From Selenomonas sp. oral taxon 920 (GTDB lineage: Bacteria > Bacillota > Negativicutes > Selenomonadales > Selenomonadaceae), in assembly GCF_001717585.1 (NCBI RefSeq), contig NZ_CP017042.1:657501-721500 (forward strand): 64,000 nucleotides of DNA, written 5' to 3'. Numbering within the stretch: the first letter of the stretch is position 1; each line of letters begins with the position of its first letter. The translations under genes and the position numbers were made by a program. The notes below the pieces were generated by a model. That model ran no database searches, was not told the origin of the DNA, and worked only from the letters and a program-made list of their open reading frames with translations. Shown here piece after piece: positions 6,297 to 14,626 of this stretch.

Positions 6297-7997
6297 ATGG
6301 CGCAGATGCCAAAAGCAATACAGGAGATGTTGCGCGACGGTGATGCAATACGCCGCAAGAAAAATATCGTCGCACAGATGATGACGGAGCGCACGCAGTT
6401 TGAGGGCACATGGAAGCAGCTCAGCAGGTATATCAACCCGACGCGTGGACGATTTGACGAGGACAAGACGCAGGACGGCAGACGCCGCGATTACTGCCTG
6501 CTTGACCCATACCCGATGGAGGCGAGTGGCAAGTGTGCCGCTGGGCTGCACTCCGGGCTTACATCTCCGTCGCGCCCGTGGTTTGCACTTGGGCTCCAAG
6601 ACAAAGAACTTGCAGAGTATCACACAGTCAAGCTGTGGCTTGAGGAGTGTCAAGACGTCCTGATGGGCATTTATGCCAAAAGCAATATCTATAACATGCT
6701 GCTCAACATCGAGGCGGAGCTTACGCAGTTTGGCACAGGTGCAGCACTTCTCCTAGAGGATTTTAATACAGGCGTTTGGGCGCGTCCCTATACCTGCGGC
6801 GAGTACGCGGGCAATGTGGATGCGCGGGGGCGTGTCGTACAGTTTGCACGTAAGTTCAAGTTCAATGCGTGGCAGATGGTTGACGAGTTCGGCGAGGATG
6901 TTGTAAGCGATGCGGTGCGTAACGCGTACCGTGCAAAGAACCTCAAAGACTATTTCCCCGTGACAATGCTCATTGAGAAGAATGCTGACTATAAGCCGGA
7001 TTCAAACGCTCTGCTCAACTTCAAGTATAAATCCTATTACTTTGAGGATGCGCAGACTGATGTGTTCCTGAAGGTCAGTGGTTATCACGAAGTACCGTTT
7101 CTCATGCCGCGTTGGACGGTGATTGCCAATGGTATCTATGGTGTCGGACCCGGGCACAATGCGCTTGGGAACTGTATGCAGCTGCAGAAGATCGAGAAGA
7201 TCAATATGCGCCTTTTGGAGCATCGCTCTGACCCTGCGCTTATTGTTCCGGCCTCAGTTGGCAAGGTCAACCGTCTGCCGGGCAAGGAAACACTTGTGCC
7301 GGACAATATCATCAACGGAATCCGACCGCTCTATGAGGCGACAGGGGATCGCGGAGAGGTCATGCAGACAATCCAGTACAAACAGCAGCAGATCGGCGCG
7401 GCATTTTACAACGATCTCTTTGTGATGCTTGCACAGCAGGACAATCCGCAAATGACCGCCCGCGAAGTTGCGGAACGGCACGAGGAGAAACTTTTGATGC
7501 TCTCTCCTGTATTGGAGCAGATGCACAACGAGGTTCTTGCACCACTCACACGGCGAGCGTTTGAAATTTGTTACCGCAACGGGCTTTTGCCGCCGTTACC
7601 GGAAGAGCTCAAAGGACAGGAGGGGAGTATCAAGGCGGAGTTTATCTCGTTGCTTGCACAGGCACAGAAAGCGGTCGGAACAAACGCGATGGAGAAAACC
7701 CTTGCGATTGCAGGGAATCTCATGGGCGCATCGCCCGATGTCATGGACAACCTTGATCTTGACGCGGCGATTCGTGAGCACGCGCAGATGTCCGGCACGC
7801 CTGAAACGATCATGCGTGATGAGCAGGATGTGCAGAAGATGCGACAGCAGCGTGCGCAGCAGATGCAGCAGGAACAGCAGATGCAGCAGGCGGCAGCAAT
7901 GGCAAAGCCGCTGAGAGACAGCGTAGAAGCGGCAAGACTCCTTTCTGAAACGCCAGTCAATGAAAACACGATTGGCAGCATTCTGGGGGGAGGTTGA
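6297..7997 (+). CDS. portal (head-to-tail connector) protein, T7 gp8-like
   Basis: 566 residues from ATG 6297. A GTG at 6288 overlapping the previous stop is an alternative. The opening TERTQFEGTWKQLSRYINPTRGRF and the GLHSGLTSPSRPWFALGL segment are characteristic of podovirus head-tail connecting proteins. The C-terminus is Gln/Met-rich (RAQQMQQEQQMQQ, about residues 520-532) with coiled-coil character. It would form the dodecameric ring through which DNA enters and leaves the head. The size is close to T7 gp8 (536). Confidence 0.92.
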   Translation: MAQMPKAIQEMLRDGDAIRRKKNIVAQMMTERTQFEGTWKQLSRYINPTRGRFDEDKTQDGRRRDYCLLDPYPMEASGKCAAGLHSGLTSPSRPWFALGLQDKELAEYHTVKLWLEECQDVLMGIYAKSNIYNMLLNIEAELTQFGTGAALLLEDFNTGVWARPYTCGEYAGNVDARGRVVQFARKFKFNAWQMVDEFGEDVVSDAVRNAYRAKNLKDYFPVTMLIEKNADYKPDSNALLNFKYKSYYFEDAQTDVFLKVSGYHEVPFLMPRWTVIANGIYGVGPGHNALGNCMQLQKIEKINMRLLEHRSDPALIVPASVGKVNRLPGKETLVPDNIINGIRPLYEATGDRGEVMQTIQYKQQQIGAAFYNDLFVMLAQQDNPQMTAREVAERHEEKLLMLSPVLEQMHNEVLAPLTRRAFEICYRNGLLPPLPEELKGQEGSIKAEFISLLAQAQKAVGTNAMEKTLAIAGNLMGASPDVMDNLDLDAAIREHAQMSGTPETIMRDEQDVQKMRQQRAQQMQQEQQMQQAAAMAKPLRDSVEAARLLSETPVNENTIGSILGGG

Positions 7998-8000
7998 TGT

Positions 8001-8291
8001 ATGGATTTAGATACACTCGAAAACATTATGCGGCGTCCGGAAGGGCGTCGTTTTGTTTTGGAAGTGCTTGACCTCTGTTGCGTAAATCAACACTACACAA
8101 CGGGGAACGGGCGTGAGGACATATTCGCCAACGGGCGGCGCTCTGTTGGCGAAGAGATTCTGCGCTGCATCCGCCGCATTAAATCCGGCAACGAATCAAC
8201 GGATGGTCTTGCGTTGGAATATGCCATGCGCCGCGAGCATCAAAGAAGAATGGAGGAATTAGAAGATGGACGAAACGATGACGACGACTGA
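8001..8291 (+). CDS. Bbp19-like phage structural protein
   Basis: 96 residues; strong GGGGGAGG upstream of ATG 8001. RRPEGRRFVLEVLDLCCVNQHY followed by ANGRRSVGEEILRCI fits the Bbp19-type domain (PEGRR...GRRxVG) found beside portal and capsid genes of podoviruses. The C-terminus is acidic (EDGRNDDDD). The function in the family is not established. The 3' end overlaps the scaffold gene by 26 bases. Confidence 0.7.
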   Translation: MDLDTLENIMRRPEGRRFVLEVLDLCCVNQHYTTGNGREDIFANGRRSVGEEILRCIRRIKSGNESTDGLALEYAMRREHQRRMEELEDGRNDDDD

Positions 8292-8871
8292 ACCGCAGGG
8301 GGGGGAGGGCACACCACCCACACCGCCGCAGGAGGTGTCTCCTGCATCGCCGAGCAATCCACCGGGTGGACAGCAAGAGCCGCCACCTACGACACCGCCG
8401 GAGAATCCGTTCGGCTTTCAGCAGCAGGAGCCTGTTATTCCTGATGTGTATGAGTTTAACCTTCCCGAAGGTTTGACGGTCTCGGATGAGCAGAAAGAAG
8501 CGTTTACGGCCGTCGCAAAGGAAGCAAGGATGACGCAGGAGCAGGCAAACAGCTTGCTCAAGATGCATGCGGACATTGTGATGGAGCAGCAGCGGCAGGC
8601 GGAAGAGATCAAGAACCAGTGGATGAATGAGTGCGCTAAGCAGGGACTCAATACGCCTGAAAACCTTGCGGCGGCAAAGATCGCCGTGGACACATTCGGC
8701 GGTGCCGATGCCATGAACGCATTGATCGAATCTGGTGCGGCGTATCATCCGGCGGTACAGGCGTTTTTGCAGCGCATCGGTCATCTCCTGAAAGAGGACA
8801 ATGCGCCGGACGGAAAGGCCGCGGCACAGCAGACGGCGGCAGATTTGCTTTTTGGAAACAGTAAGTATTAA
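8266..8871 (+). CDS. capsid assembly scaffolding protein
   Basis: 201 residues. A Pro/Gln/Thr-rich disordered N-terminus (residues 1-60) is followed by YEFNLPEGLTVSDEQKEAF and a long helical segment (KEARMTQEQANSLLKMHADIVMEQQRQAEE). This layout is typical of podovirus scaffolds just upstream of the capsid gene. It would guide prohead assembly and then leave. GGAGG at about 8250 supports ATG 8266. The A residues and G-runs near the start are noticeably skewed but keep frame. Confidence 0.8.
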   Translation: MDETMTTTEPQGGEGTPPTPPQEVSPASPSNPPGGQQEPPPTTPPENPFGFQQQEPVIPDVYEFNLPEGLTVSDEQKEAFTAVAKEARMTQEQANSLLKMHADIVMEQQRQAEEIKNQWMNECAKQGLNTPENLAAAKIAVDTFGGADAMNALIESGAAYHPAVQAFLQRIGHLLKEDNAPDGKAAAQQTAADLLFGNSKY

Positions 8872-8889
8872 GAACTGGAGGAATAAAAC

Positions 8890-9876
8890 ATGAGTGATTG
8901 CGTAACTTTGCAGGATTGGGCAGCGCGTTTCGGTGCGCAGGGACAGCTCGCGCAGCAGAAGATTATCGAGCTGCAGAGCAAGACGAACCGTATTCTTGAC
9001 GTGATGCCGTTTAAGCAGTGCAACGAAAAGACGATGGAGACGGCGCTTGTCCGTGCGGAACTACCGGATGTGGCATGGCGTATCATCAACAAGGGGACGA
9101 AGCCCGGCAAGTCCAAGAGCAAGACGGAGTCCTTTACCTGCGGCGGCATGGAGGCGCTTGCGGAGATCGACGAGAAGCTGATGCAGATCAACGGCAACAG
9201 CAACGCGTGGCGGCTCTCGGAGAATGTTGCCTATCAGGAGGCAATGAACCAGAAGATGGCGACGACCTTCTTCTATGGCGACGAGAAGATCAACCCTGCG
9301 GGCTTTACGGGGCTCTCTGCGTACTACTATAGCAAGACGGCGCAGGATAAGATCTGGGCAGATCAGATCATCGATGCAGGCGGTACGGGCAATGCACTGA
9401 CCTCTCTCTGGCTTGTCGGCTACGGGCAGGATACCGTCTATGGCATTTTTCCCGAAGGAACGAGTGCAGGCTTTAAGTACCGCGACAATGGCCGTGTCCA
9501 GATGGTCGACAAGGACGGCGGAAAGTATTGGGGCTATCAGTCGCAGTACAACTGGGATATGGGGCTTTGCGTGCGTGACCCGCGCTATGTTGTGCGCGTT
9601 GCCAACATTGACACGACGCAGTTTACGGGTGCTGCGGCAGATGCGTTTGTCGACAACCTTATCCGCGCATACAACCAGATTGAGAATCCCGACAAGTGCA
9701 CGATGGCATTCTTTGGCAATCGTGCGGTGCAGACGTATCTTGACATTCTCGCCTCGAAAAAGACGAATGTGCGTCTCTCAATTGACGAGTTCGGCGGAAA
9801 GAAGATTACGCACTTCTGGGGCGTCCCGATTCTGCGCTGCGATGCGATTCTCGGTACTGAGAGCAAGATTGCCTAA
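8890..9876 (+). CDS. major capsid protein
   Basis: 328 residues, with CTGGAGG upstream. It has the N-terminal helix and loop (AQQKIIELQSKTNRILDVMPFKQCN), then TTFFYGDEKINPAGFTGLSAYY and a C-terminal GGKKITHFWGVPILRCDAIL. This matches capsid proteins of Bordetella phage BPP-1-like podoviruses (Bbp17 group). Its position directly after the scaffold and before a cement-like protein agrees. It builds the icosahedral shell. Confidence 0.88.
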   Translation: MSDCVTLQDWAARFGAQGQLAQQKIIELQSKTNRILDVMPFKQCNEKTMETALVRAELPDVAWRIINKGTKPGKSKSKTESFTCGGMEALAEIDEKLMQINGNSNAWRLSENVAYQEAMNQKMATTFFYGDEKINPAGFTGLSAYYYSKTAQDKIWADQIIDAGGTGNALTSLWLVGYGQDTVYGIFPEGTSAGFKYRDNGRVQMVDKDGGKYWGYQSQYNWDMGLCVRDPRYVVRVANIDTTQFTGAAADAFVDNLIRAYNQIENPDKCTMAFFGNRAVQTYLDILASKKTNVRLSIDEFGGKKITHFWGVPILRCDAILGTESKIA

Positions 9877-9893
9877 AGGAAGGAGTATAGGTT

Positions 9894-10283
9894 ATGGCTT
9901 ATATCGACAACGAACTGATTTTTTGCAATGACGTCGCAACGGCGGCGTCTGTTACGAGCGAGGTGCTCGACATTGGTCTTGGCGGCGCATTCGTGCATCC
10001 GCTCTTTATCGATGTCAAGCTGACTGCGCCTGTCACGTCTGGCAAAGTGGAGACGATCACCGTGCAGTCCTCGGCAACAGCTGCATTCGCCGCACCCGTG
10101 ACGGAGATGAGCGTTACGGTTGGGGCATCGGTCAACCAGACCAAGAAGGCTGCGACGCTTGCACAGTTCTATGCGCCGATTCGTGCGGGCAATCGTTATG
10201 TTCGCCTTGTGATTGCTGGCAATGCACCGACGGGCGGTAAACTTACGGCGTACATGAGTTCCGGAACGGCGGTGAATCTCTGA
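9894..10283 (+). CDS. capsid cement/decoration protein, Bbp16-like
   Basis: 129 residues, with AAGGAAGGAG upstream. It is an all-beta-looking protein: LIFCNDVATAASVTSEVLDIGLGG at the start, alternating hydrophobic strands rich in Thr/Val, and YVRLVIAGNAPTGGKLTAYM at the end. This is the layout of Bbp16-type cement proteins that follow the capsid gene in related phages. It would stabilise the expanded shell after DNA filling. It contains no cleavage or enzymatic motif. Confidence 0.78.
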   Translation: MAYIDNELIFCNDVATAASVTSEVLDIGLGGAFVHPLFIDVKLTAPVTSGKVETITVQSSATAAFAAPVTEMSVTVGASVNQTKKAATLAQFYAPIRAGNRYVRLVIAGNAPTGGKLTAYMSSGTAVNL

Positions 10284-10501
10284 TGAGGTATTGCGTTAAT
10301 ACAACCTGTCAGTTCCGAAACAGACTGTACGAGAAGGGCGAGATGGTCGATCTTCCTGCGGAGGTGGAGGTGCCTCCGTATTTTGATGTACTGGAAGAGA
10401 CAGTGCCTGATGCAGACAATACGCAGCCTGAAACGGTGGAATCCGTTGATGAACCTGTAACGAACGAGGCGGTCGCGGGAAAGAAAGGGCGTAAGAAATA
10501 A
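10283..10501 (+). CDS. small acidic head-region protein, unknown
   Basis: 72 residues; ATG shares a base with the preceding stop (TGATG). It starts with two cysteines (CVNTTCQFRN) and has a Pro/Glu/Val-rich middle and a basic end (KKGRKK). The first 35 residues (RNRLYEKGEMVDLP) resemble short phage proteins sometimes placed near head-completion genes. Function not known. It is the last gene before a terminator. Confidence 0.6.
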   Translation: MRYCVNTTCQFRNRLYEKGEMVDLPAEVEVPPYFDVLEETVPDADNTQPETVESVDEPVTNEAVAGKKGRKK

Positions 10502-10506
10502 GGAGT

Positions 10507-10550
10507 GGGCTGATGTGTGCAGGTGTTTTCGTCATGCGTCAGCCCTTTTT
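10507..10550 (+). terminator. Rho-independent terminator between head and tail modules
   Basis: GGGCTGATG pairs with CGTCAGCCC (one wobble), followed by TTTTTCTCTTT. A partial stop here would make head proteins more abundant than the tail proteins downstream. Confidence 0.8.
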
Positions 10551-10570
10551 CTCTTTAAGGAGGTGGAATA

Positions 10571-11167
10571 ATGGATAAGATTGATGTCTGCAATATGGCT
10601 CTTTCGCGTATTGGGATTGACAACATTGAGGCACTCACAGAGCCGAGCGAGCCTGCGCGTGCATGCAGTCAATTTTATGACCACTGCCGCCGTGTTGTAC
10701 TTCGAAAATATCCGTGGACGTGGGCGACAAGGCGTGTGAAGCTTGCAGAGCTTACGGATAAGCCACAGGGCTTTTCCTATGCCTATCGTTATCCCGCGTC
10801 ATGTGTTGCACTGCGAAAGCTTTATAATGCTTATTTCGATAATATTCCCGCGTATACGGGGTATCAGATTGTCAGCGACAAAGAAGGACGCGCTATCTAC
10901 ACCAATGTGGCGAATGTATCGGCAGAGTATACGGCGGACATCGATGACACAGGACTCTTTGATGAGCAATTTATCGAGGCTTTGAGTTGGAAACTTGCGG
11001 GCGCTATCGCGTTTAAGCTGACGGGGAATGCACAACTTCCCGGATACTGTGATGAGCAGTATATGGCGCTCTTCTTGGATGCCGCGGCGAACAACGAGGA
11101 TGAGCAAAACATGAGAGACAAAGAACCATATACACTCATTGCTGCGCGGTTTGGGGGTGACTTCTGA
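10571..11167 (+). CDS. tail tubular protein A (T7 gp11-like)
   Basis: 198 residues; TAAGGAGGTGG upstream. The opening IDVCNMALSRIGIDNIEAL and CSQFYDHCRRVVLRKYPWTWATRR are the hallmark of the gp11/TTPA family. It would form the adaptor ring between the portal and the nozzle. The length matches T7 gp11 (196). The stop shares a base with the next ATG (TGATG). Confidence 0.88.
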   Translation: MDKIDVCNMALSRIGIDNIEALTEPSEPARACSQFYDHCRRVVLRKYPWTWATRRVKLAELTDKPQGFSYAYRYPASCVALRKLYNAYFDNIPAYTGYQIVSDKEGRAIYTNVANVSAEYTADIDDTGLFDEQFIEALSWKLAGAIAFKLTGNAQLPGYCDEQYMALFLDAAANNEDEQNMRDKEPYTLIAARFGGDF

Positions 11168-13455
11168 TGGCAGGAGGGCAGATGTATCCACTCAAGCCTA
11201 GTTTTGCAGGAGGTGAACTGACCCCTGCGCTCTATGGACGCACAGATCTGCAGAAATATGATGTGGGCGCATCAAGGCTTGAGAACATGATTGTCCTGCG
11301 TTATGGAGGAGCAACGCGCCGCCCCGGCTTTCGTTATGTGGCAAAGACACAGGGCGGGCGAAAAGCGCGGCTGATTCCGTTTCAGTATTCAACGGAACAG
11401 AGTTATGTGCTTGAGTTTACGGAAGGATTCGTACGGATATTCACACAAGGCGGGATTGTCGTTAAAGACGGGAATCCGCTCACGATTCCGACGGAATACA
11501 AAGAGGACGATCTTCCGGATATCAAGTACACGCAATCTGCGGACGTACTCTTTCTTGTGCATGTTAATCATCCGCCGATGACGCTCACGCGCTATGGCGT
11601 GACAGAGTGGAAGCTTGAGCGGATGGATATTGCAGGAGGCCCGTTTGACGACCCTAACAAAAAAGAAGATGTAAAGATCGGCGCTTCTGCCGTGCGTGGA
11701 GATGTGACGCTTGTGGCAAGTGTCAATTATTTTACAGAGGATATGGTTGGCAGTCTCATTCGTCTTGGTCATACAATGGGCGGGCAATTAAAGGCAGGTA
11801 ATCCAATAACTCCGCTTGTTGTCCGCTGTATTCCTGGTGGGACGGTTTATGTGGAGTCCTTTGGATTCTGGAACGGCCATTTTATCGTGGAGAAGCACGA
11901 TAAGTCGACGGATAAGTGGATTGCACTCCAAGAACAGCACGCGAACCGCACGCAGAACTATACGCTGAACTACACGAACAAGAGTGATGATATTATCGAA
12001 TATCGTGTGCGCAGCAATGAATTTGATACCTCTGTATGGGCAAACGAAAACGAGCGGCAGCGTGGCTATGTGACCATCCAGACGTTTGCGCAGGACTATT
12101 ATGGTGTTGCGCGGATTACGGCAGTCAACTCCGCAACAAGCGCTGCGGCAACAGTAACGAGAGAACTTGCAGACACGGAGGCGACGAATGATTTCTCTCT
12201 CTCGGCGTGGAGCGCGAAAAAAGGCTATCCGCAAGCGGTGAGCTTCTTTGAAGACCGCCTTGTCTTTGCAGGGAGCAGAGCGAAGCCGCAGACCTATTGG
12301 GCATCGCAGTCGGGGGACTATTACAATTTCTGGGTCAATACCCCGCAGCAGGACAGTGACGCAATCACAGGCACGCTTTCGGGCGGTCAAATGAATGGTA
12401 TTCGCGCGATTATCCCGTTCGGCGAAATGCTCATGCTCACCTCCGGCGGAGAGTACAAAGTCGGCGGTGGGAATGAGGTGTTCACACCGACGAATCAGAA
12501 GGCGGAGCCGCAGGAGTATCGCGGCATCAACAATCTGACACCTGTCGTTATTGGCGGTCGCATTGTCTATGTGCAGCATCAAGGCAGTGTTATCCGTGAT
12601 CTCACATATAGCTATGACGTGGATAAGTACACGGGAGATGACGTATCTCTCCTTGCTGCGCATCTCTTTGAGGGGCAGACGATTGTCGCGCTTGCCTACC
12701 AGCAGACGCCGAATACGATTGTTTGGTGCGTGCGTGAAGATGGGATGCTTCTCGGTATGACCTATATCAAGGAGCAAGATGTCTACGCATGGCACAAGCA
12801 CACAACGGCAGGGAAGTTCGCGGACGTGTGCACAATCTCCGGCAATCGTGAGGAAGAACTTTGGGCGGTCGTTGAGAGGGATGGCACACATTACGTCGAG
12901 CAGATGGGCTCGCAGATACGCAACACGGCGCCGCAGGAGCAGTTTTATGTAGACAGTGGATATGTTTATCAGGGAGGGGCAAAAGACAACCTCACAGGGC
13001 TTGTGTGGCTCTCTGGCAAGGACGTTTCTGTTCTTGTTGACGGAAATGTTTTACAGGAGCTGCGAGTAGATAGTGACGGCGTTCTTAAGCTGCCGAAAAA
13101 ATTTAGCAAGATCACTGTGGGCTTGCCGTATGAGAGTGTAGTCCAAACAATGCCGATTGAGTTCAGCGCACAGGACGGCTCTTATATGGGACGCAAGAAA
13201 CGTGTCTCACGCATGACAATACTTTTCCGTGATACGCGCGGCGGGTTTTATGGCGTTGGCGAAAAGCGCCTTGATGCGATCAAGTGGCGTTCTACAGAAA
13301 AATATGACAACCCGATTGAACTTTACAGTGGCAAGCGTCATGTTGTAATTCCGGGCGCAAGCTATGAAGACACGGTGTATTTGACGATCAAGCAGGTTGA
13401 CCCTCTTCCGCTGACGATTCTATCCATTGTGCCGGAGGTGGAAGCAGGTGGCTGA
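11167..13455 (+). CDS. tail tubular protein B / nozzle (T7 gp12-like)
   Basis: 762 residues. The N-terminus (PLKPSFAGGELTPALYGRTDLQKYDVGASRLENMIVLRYGGATRRPGF, here broken by domain boundaries) is typical of podovirus nozzle proteins, as is the later GAFYSFDR-like FFEDRLVFAGSRAKPQTYWASQSGDYYNF. It is beta-rich throughout. It would form the lower tail tube carrying the fibres and the exit channel. Similar in size to T7 gp12 (794). Confidence 0.88.
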   Translation: MAGGQMYPLKPSFAGGELTPALYGRTDLQKYDVGASRLENMIVLRYGGATRRPGFRYVAKTQGGRKARLIPFQYSTEQSYVLEFTEGFVRIFTQGGIVVKDGNPLTIPTEYKEDDLPDIKYTQSADVLFLVHVNHPPMTLTRYGVTEWKLERMDIAGGPFDDPNKKEDVKIGASAVRGDVTLVASVNYFTEDMVGSLIRLGHTMGGQLKAGNPITPLVVRCIPGGTVYVESFGFWNGHFIVEKHDKSTDKWIALQEQHANRTQNYTLNYTNKSDDIIEYRVRSNEFDTSVWANENERQRGYVTIQTFAQDYYGVARITAVNSATSAAATVTRELADTEATNDFSLSAWSAKKGYPQAVSFFEDRLVFAGSRAKPQTYWASQSGDYYNFWVNTPQQDSDAITGTLSGGQMNGIRAIIPFGEMLMLTSGGEYKVGGGNEVFTPTNQKAEPQEYRGINNLTPVVIGGRIVYVQHQGSVIRDLTYSYDVDKYTGDDVSLLAAHLFEGQTIVALAYQQTPNTIVWCVREDGMLLGMTYIKEQDVYAWHKHTTAGKFADVCTISGNREEELWAVVERDGTHYVEQMGSQIRNTAPQEQFYVDSGYVYQGGAKDNLTGLVWLSGKDVSVLVDGNVLQELRVDSDGVLKLPKKFSKITVGLPYESVVQTMPIEFSAQDGSYMGRKKRVSRMTILFRDTRGGFYGVGEKRLDAIKWRSTEKYDNPIELYSGKRHVVIPGASYEDTVYLTIKQVDPLPLTILSIVPEVEAGG

Positions 13456-13918
13456 GTTTACTTATCGCACCCCAACCGATGATGATCTCTCCTATCTTGC
13501 CGCACATCTGCGTCCCGAAGATCGGCGCGAGCTGATCGGTATGACGGGGCCGAACGTCGAAGCTGAGGTGATGCGTTGTTGGCGTAACAGCAAAGCGGCA
13601 TATGCATGTTACTGCGACGGCGTTATTATTTCAGCGTTTGGCGTTATTGAGACGAATCCTATTCTCCGGCACGGTATCATCTGGATGCTTGCGACTGCGG
13701 AGACGGCGAAGCATAAAATCTATACGGGCAAGAAGACGCGCGAAGGAATCCGCGCGTTTTTGCATGACTGGGAATATCTCTATAACTATGTCGACAAGGG
13801 GAATGATGCGACGATTGCATGGCTCAGGTGGCTTGGCGCGGTTGTTCATGAGCCGCAGCCGATGGGCTTGTATGGGCTTCCCTATCATCTGTTTGAGTTT
13901 TTCAAAGAATTGGAGTGA
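13448..13918 (+). CDS. gp13-like internal/core-associated protein (GNAT-like fold)
   Basis: 156 residues from GTG 13448, supported by GGAGG at 13434-13438 and overlapping the nozzle gene by eight bases. YRTPTDDDLSYLAAHLRPEDRREL, ISAFGVIE and NDATIAWLRWLGAVVHEPQPMGLYG follow the pattern of T7 gp13-type proteins, which look like acetyltransferases. In this family the protein is needed for virion morphogenesis; whether it acetylates anything is unknown. Confidence 0.75.
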   Translation: MAEFTYRTPTDDDLSYLAAHLRPEDRRELIGMTGPNVEAEVMRCWRNSKAAYACYCDGVIISAFGVIETNPILRHGIIWMLATAETAKHKIYTGKKTREGIRAFLHDWEYLYNYVDKGNDATIAWLRWLGAVVHEPQPMGLYGLPYHLFEFFKELE

Positions 13919-13924
13919 GTAGTT

Positions 13925-14611
13925 ATGGGCGTAGCGGCAATGGTGGTGGGAACGCTCTTTTCCTCGTGGATGCAGGGGAGGGCACAACAGGCGCAGGCAG
14001 AAGCGGCGGCGCGGCAGTCGGAACAGAATGCGCAGATCGCGCAGATGAACGCGGACAAGGCGCAGGAGACCGCCGAACGGCAGGACGAGAATAACAAGAT
14101 CAATGCAGAGAATGAGCGACGCAGGGCGCTCCTTCGGATGGGTCAGCAGCGTGCGGCAATCGGTGCGAGCGGTGTCACGGCATCCGGAAGTGCTGCGGCG
14201 GCCCTTGCAGATACGGGCTATGCAATCAATGAGCAGACAGGCATGAGTCTCTACAATGGGCGTCAGCAGGTTGATAACATGCTGCAGCAGTCGACAGATT
14301 TCCAGAATCAGTCGAACTTCCACAGTGCCAACGCAAGTGATTATCGCGCAGCGGGACGCCGCGCCATGATGAACAGTATGCTCACAGGCGCATTTTCACT
14401 GGCAAGCAATCTCTATACGGGCGTCAGCTCTGCATCACAAAAGACCGCAGAGGCGACGGGAATGCAGGTCGGTTCGTTCGGCGGTCGGGATTGGAGCGTT
14501 GGACTGCACGGATGGGGCGGTAAAGGCACAAGTTTTGGCAGTCACATTGGAAATTATAATGCGCGGGGATACGGGATGCCACGCCAAAGTACATTTTTCT
14601 CCATGAGATAA
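13925..14611 (+). CDS. internal virion protein, T7 gp14-like
   Basis: 228 residues. A hydrophobic N-terminus (VAAMVVGTLFSSW) is followed by a long Ala/Gln-rich coiled coil (about residues 17-75) and a Gly/Ser-rich C-terminus. GASGVTASGSAAAALADTGYAINEQTGMSLYNG is the conserved centre of gp14-type ejection proteins, which insert into the outer membrane early in DNA entry. It is followed by two larger ejection-protein genes in the T7 order. Confidence 0.8.
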   Translation: MGVAAMVVGTLFSSWMQGRAQQAQAEAAARQSEQNAQIAQMNADKAQETAERQDENNKINAENERRRALLRMGQQRAAIGASGVTASGSAAAALADTGYAINEQTGMSLYNGRQQVDNMLQQSTDFQNQSNFHSANASDYRAAGRRAMMNSMLTGAFSLASNLYTGVSSASQKTAEATGMQVGSFGGRDWSVGLHGWGGKGTSFGSHIGNYNARGYGMPRQSTFFSMR

Positions 14612-14626
14612 GAGGAGGTTTGCTTC